Source: Quillaja saponaria
Lineage: Eukaryota; Streptophyta; Magnoliopsida; Fabales; Quillajaceae
Assembly (NCBI GenBank): GCA_029379385.1
Contig: CM055608.1
Coordinates: forward strand, 25,356,350 to 25,420,349
Direction: 5' to 3'
DNA: 64,000 nucleotides
Of the stretch, positions 59,775-64,000 are shown piece after piece; the stretch's first letter is position 1; every line of letters begins with the position of its first letter. A program made the position numbers and the translations under genes. The notes beneath the pieces are model-generated. The model saw only the letters and a list, made by a program, of their open reading frames with translations, was not told where the DNA came from and made no database searches.

Positions 59775-62700
59775 TTATGCAAGGTCAGGACCAGAAGGAA
59801 GTGCCTCATAGCCATCATGGTGTTTAGTTGTATCTCTTTCAACTGGGATGCATTTGAGGATAACAGCTACAGGCATGCTAACAAACCCGAGTAAGACACT
59901 GAGTAACCAGAATTGCCAGCTTAGAGGTACAGTGCTTGCAAAAGTCCCAAGGAACTCAACTATGACTACTTGAAATGCCACTGTGCAGACCATGACACCT
60001 ATGAATACCCAGCTGTCAAACATGCCACGGAATATGTTTATCTTCTCAATTTCTCGGCTGTTTATTTCATTAAACACCTGGAAAAGAAAACAAGGTAAAA
60101 AAATAAGAAAGTCAAGAACAAACAAGGGTAGAAGATGAAGAACTAATGTGCCAGTAATGTATCTTGGATTCTCCGTGGAAACAGAATTAGTTTGTTGGGT
60201 CAACAAGGGAGTGATATATGTACTATTTCAAGAAATTGAGGAGAACATGCAAGATCATAAAGACTGATGGTAAAACATGAACATAATGACCTAAGAATCA
60301 CTAGTTATGAGTTACAAAACCGATTCATCTACGAGAACAAGATAGTAAAGATACTGTACAACCATGAGCACAAACATATATAGCAACCTTGTGTTCTAAA
60401 AGTTACCTACAAGGAAAAATGGAAATAAAAATTAGAATCTGTAGTTAATATAATTTTTATCACCATATTCAACTCAGCTAGAAAGTGAAGCAGCAGAAAC
60501 TCCATATGAGATATGCTACTATTTTGAAGTATCAAGATGATCCTTAACTTGGCTGGTTGCAATGGGTGCGCTAGTAAATTAAGGTGAAGAGAAATTGTCA
60601 AGGGAATTTTAGAAGGATCACATAATGTTGGTTGCACATGTGTATGTATGCACGTGTCTCTTGAGAGAACAAACTATACCTGGCAGAATACAAAGGAGTT
60701 GAATATCAGAGTGTTGAGAACTTCAGTTGCATCTGAACCACTAAGTCCTAGTAGCCTCTTCCCAGCAAAATTGAGAGTTCCAAGGACAATCAATTGATAA
60801 ATACTTTGACCAATGATATTCCTCCACATGACCTTGGTGATGAAGCTTGCACCCCTTCCAACCGGTGGCCTTTTCATAAGTCCATCGTTGGGAGGTTCTG
60901 TGGCTAGGGCCAGTGCTCCAAGAGTGTCCATAATCATGTTCACCCAGAGCAACTGCACGGCAGTTAGAGGAGCAGATCCTGAATGTAAAAAATGGAAAAT
61001 AATTATCAATGTGTTTAACACAATAAAATGGTATTTAATGAACTGATGTTTTTAAACCAACACACCTGAGATGCATGCAGAAACAAAGTTGATCATTAGA
61101 GCGACAACGTTGACTGTAAGCTGGAATTGCACAAATTTTTGAATGTTTATATATACTGCACGTCCCCATCTGGCAACGTTGACAATAGTGGTGAAGTTGT
61201 CGTCCAGTATGATGACATCAGCATTTTCTTTGGCAACCTATGGATAGAATCATTCCAAAGTAATGTTTTATTTATCACAATATGGATGGCATCCGCTAGA
61301 GAAGTTTAGAAGAATATAATCTTAGAAAGTTAGAGTGATATCTAGTTACAAATAAAATTAGAAGCGCTTTTATGCTCAACAAAAACACCTGATAATTGCT
61401 GAATATTCCACATTGATTATAAATTCTGAATAGCTCTTCACCATTCAGTATAGCAAGCAGTAATAGGAAAATTAGCTGGTCCCGCTCTGACTAAGTGTAA
61501 TGAAATAACCATGACGGGAAGTTTTCTTATATATGCTTTCTATGTTTGTATTCGTCAGGGTCCTTCATCACTTCAATTCAATTATCAATTAGATAGAAAT
61601 GAACCATAACTACAACTATTCAAAGTTAAATTACACTGTGTTATGATAATAATCAAATATTCAAGAATCATAGGTTAGGACATGGTTAGTTCAGGAAAAA
61701 AGAAATATAAGAAAAGAAATATTACAAGCTAATCTTAACTAGCATGTGTTCCATTCATACATCCAAAAAAGAGGAAAGGGGCTAACCAAGTACTTCAGTT
61801 TTATTTATCTGAATGGCCAGAGTAAAAGACAATACGCATGACATACAATAATGTGCAAATAACAAACACATTTTGTCCAATAAACCAAGAACTTAAAAAT
61901 CACAAACCTGAATAGAGATAAAATATGAAAAAGGAGACAAGAGGACAAAACTGAAATATGAATGGATCACGTCTATAGCAACAATAAGATGAACAGAGAA
62001 TCAGACAAGGAAGCTAGCAAATAGCTACAAGTTTGAGGCCGATCAGAATCATAGGTACAAAAAAGGTAATAAAAGCACAAACCTCAGTTCCTGCTATGCC
62101 CATGGCAAGTCCGATGTCTGCCTCATGCAATGCAGGAGCATCGTTGGTCCCATCACCGGTAACAGCAACCACCTCACCAAACATATTCTTCAAATTGATT
62201 ACTAATTTGTGTTTGTCCAATGGCAAGGATCTTGCCATTACCTGCATCAATTTTAGCATTTAAGAAAGATGAAATTCAAAATAGAATTGAAAATCATTAG
62301 ATTAAGTTATTTAAGAACCTGAATTCTTGGTATAATGTCCTTCATTTGCCCAGGAGACATGTTACGAAAATCTGGCCCTTCTATGGCCACACCACCAGTG
62401 GTAAGTATACCACATTCTTTAGCTATGGCCTTAGCTGTATTTATATTGTCGCCAGTTACCATGCGAACAGTAATTCCAGTGGCCAAACAGCTTTGAACAG
62501 CCTCCTTAACCCCAGGGCGCACAGGATCCTTGATACCTACAACTGCTATCATTGTATATCCAGTATCAGGTATGCTGGCTTCATTTGTTGTTTCATTTAT
62601 ATCTTTAAAAACCAAGCAAAGAGTTCTTAAAGCTTCAGAGGCAAAACCATTTATAACACCAGTGACATTTCTTTCTTGTTCTTCTAGAAGATCAACGGGT

Positions 62701-64000
62701 TCTCCATTGTTATCAATGATCTTGTTACACATTTTTAATACTATTTCTGATGCACCTTTGCAGAAAACACGTAACCCTCCATCTGGAAGAGCCACAAGTA
62801 CGGACATCTTCTTCCTGACTGAATTAAATGGCTCAACCTTTAGTATCTTATACTCTTTGCGTTGGGCATCAAAATCACCACCCAGAAGCAAGCCAAACTC
62901 CAATAATGCTGATTCTGTTGGTGTTCCTAATATAGAGTTCTTCCCAGCCTCATCCTTAACTACCTCAGAAGCGGTATTTTGAAATATAGCCTGCAAAAGT
63001 ATACTTACGGCACTTTCAGATATAGCTGATTTCAACATGCCTTCACTCTCACTGCCTTTTATCTCCATGGATTTTTCGCACATCCATAGTTTGTCAACTA
63101 CCATATGATTAGTGGTTAGTGTTCCTGTCTTATCTGTGCAAATGCAACTAGCTGAACCCATTGTCTCACATGCGGATAGATGCCTCACAAGTGCCCTGTC
63201 ATTCATTAATTTTTTCATTGCAAAAGCCAGGCTCAATGTCACTGCTAAAGGTAATCCTTCAGGAACAGCAACAACTATTATAGTTACAGCAATGGCAAAG
63301 TAGTTTAGTAGCTCTAATGCATCACTTGAAGACCAGTCAGTAAACTCACCATGAAGTGCTTTTTCCACCAGGAACCTTACTATTAACACTAGAAATGTAA
63401 GAACAGCAAAAGTTAAACCAATTTTACCAATAATTGTAGCAACACCGTTCAGCTTCACCTGCAATGGGGTCTCATCCTCTCCTCCCTCATTCAAAGTTTC
63501 CATCAATTTTCCCCATTCGGTCCTCATACCAACAGTTGTGACCAACATTTTCCCAGATCCATCTTGCACTTTGGTTCCTGAAAGAAGAAAAGGTTTCTCT
63601 TCGTATACATTAACCGGCTTGCTCTCACCTGACAAGCTTGACTCATCTATCAGCAAACTGTATCCTGCTATATAAATCCCATCTGCTGGAACTTGATCTC
63701 CTACTGACAAATGAACAATATCTCCCACTACCAAGTCATAAATAGATAGTTTTTGTCTTTTTCCATCTCTGGTGACCTGAACATAGATCTTTTTTTTCTC
63801 TCTGTCTAACTCCTTGAATTGCAATGATTGCTTGTAGTCACTGATAGCAGTAACCATAACTACCAAGAATATACTGAGTATGATTCCCAGACCATCATAC
63901 ATACCCTTCGGCCACCCTTCAGTGGCAATTCCTATGCCAATAGAAACTACAGCACAAACCATGAGAATTATCAGAGTCAAATCCTGCAGTGCTTCCCACA
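59775..64000 (-). CDS. ACA4/11: Autoinhibited P2B-type Ca2+-ATPase, ACA4/ACA11-like, 5' end outside the window
   Basis: Pumps Ca2+ out of the cytosol at the cost of ATP; ACA4/ACA11 members act at the vacuole. Exons on the minus strand: 64000-62319 (continuing past the edge), 62241-62083, 61237-61066, 60978-60680 and 60077-59775. They join in frame to about 870 residues; full members have about 1030, so roughly 150-160 N-terminal residues, including the calmodulin-binding autoinhibitory part, are missing. The window starts in [20 protein letters not shown] (first membrane helix). Visible marks in order: LSGES (actuator), [10 protein letters not shown] (helix 4 Ca2+ site), [12 protein letters not shown] with the phosphorylated Asp, KGASE (nucleotide binding), [24 protein letters not shown] (hinge), [20 protein letters not shown] (helix 6), FNEINSRE. 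The short tail [15 protein letters not shown] matches the ACA4/ACA11 type rather than ACA8/10. No stops or missing key residues, so it is likely functional. Confidence 0.95.

Noticed and set aside
62346..62982. Plus-strand open frames opposite the Ca2+-ATPase
   Set aside because: Antisense shadows of a conserved coding exon.
1..64000. Integrated virus, toxin or bacterial-type defence genes
   Set aside because: No frame with such similarity was seen in either strand; all recognisable coding sequence is plant housekeeping or transposon-related.

Overview
This is a 64 kb stretch of a flowering-plant nuclear genome, almost certainly a eudicot. The genes have long AT-rich introns with GT/AG borders, and their proteins match known plant families. 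The rest is AT-rich DNA filled with plant transposable elements (a tRNA-derived SINE, hAT, Tourist/PIF-Harbinger, Mutator-like, LTR and TRIM elements). The species cannot be told from the sequence.

Genes, left to right. (1) S-formylglutathione hydrolase, minus strand, seven exons between 743 and 8602, complete. (2) A dead copy of the N-terminal third to half of an NAD-dependent glycerol-3-phosphate dehydrogenase, minus strand, about 10212-10989, carrying an internal 180-bp tandem duplication. (3) A small coiled-coil protein of unknown function, plus strand, 27053-31724, about 116 aa in five exons. (4) A protein of about 800 aa, minus strand, 33798-42300, with an N-terminal coiled coil and a C-terminal SAP/Rho_N-like motif. 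One of its introns holds a multi-exon gene fragment in the opposite orientation (35491-36132). (5) A Golgi nucleotide-sugar transporter of the UUAT1 type, plus strand, four exons, 53520-58760. (6) The C-terminal ~870 residues of an autoinhibited P2B Ca2+-ATPase of the ACA4/ACA11 type, minus strand, 59775 to the window edge, convergent with UUAT1.

Between the genes. 8.6-18.2 kb is a repeat-rich gap with two tandem arrays: a 150-175 bp unit at 12.78-13.39 kb, and a ~370 bp unit at 13.78-16.5 kb that is split by a hAT-like element. 18.2-25.2 kb is a non-autonomous LTR element with no visible gag-pol, containing a nested 3.56-kb solo LTR with a perfect 5-bp target duplication. 43.4-53.4 kb is a gene-free gap with a nested Tourist-like MITE cluster, a tiny TRIM, and a 0.98-kb element with long terminal inverted repeats inserted into another repeat.

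The genes do not form a pathway: formaldehyde detoxification, cell-wall precursor transport and calcium pumping are unrelated jobs. I found no new multi-gene system. The least explained items are the ~370-bp tandem repeat family with single copies in both orientations nearby, the antisense gene fragment in the intron of gene 4, and the two uncharacterised proteins (genes 3 and 4).
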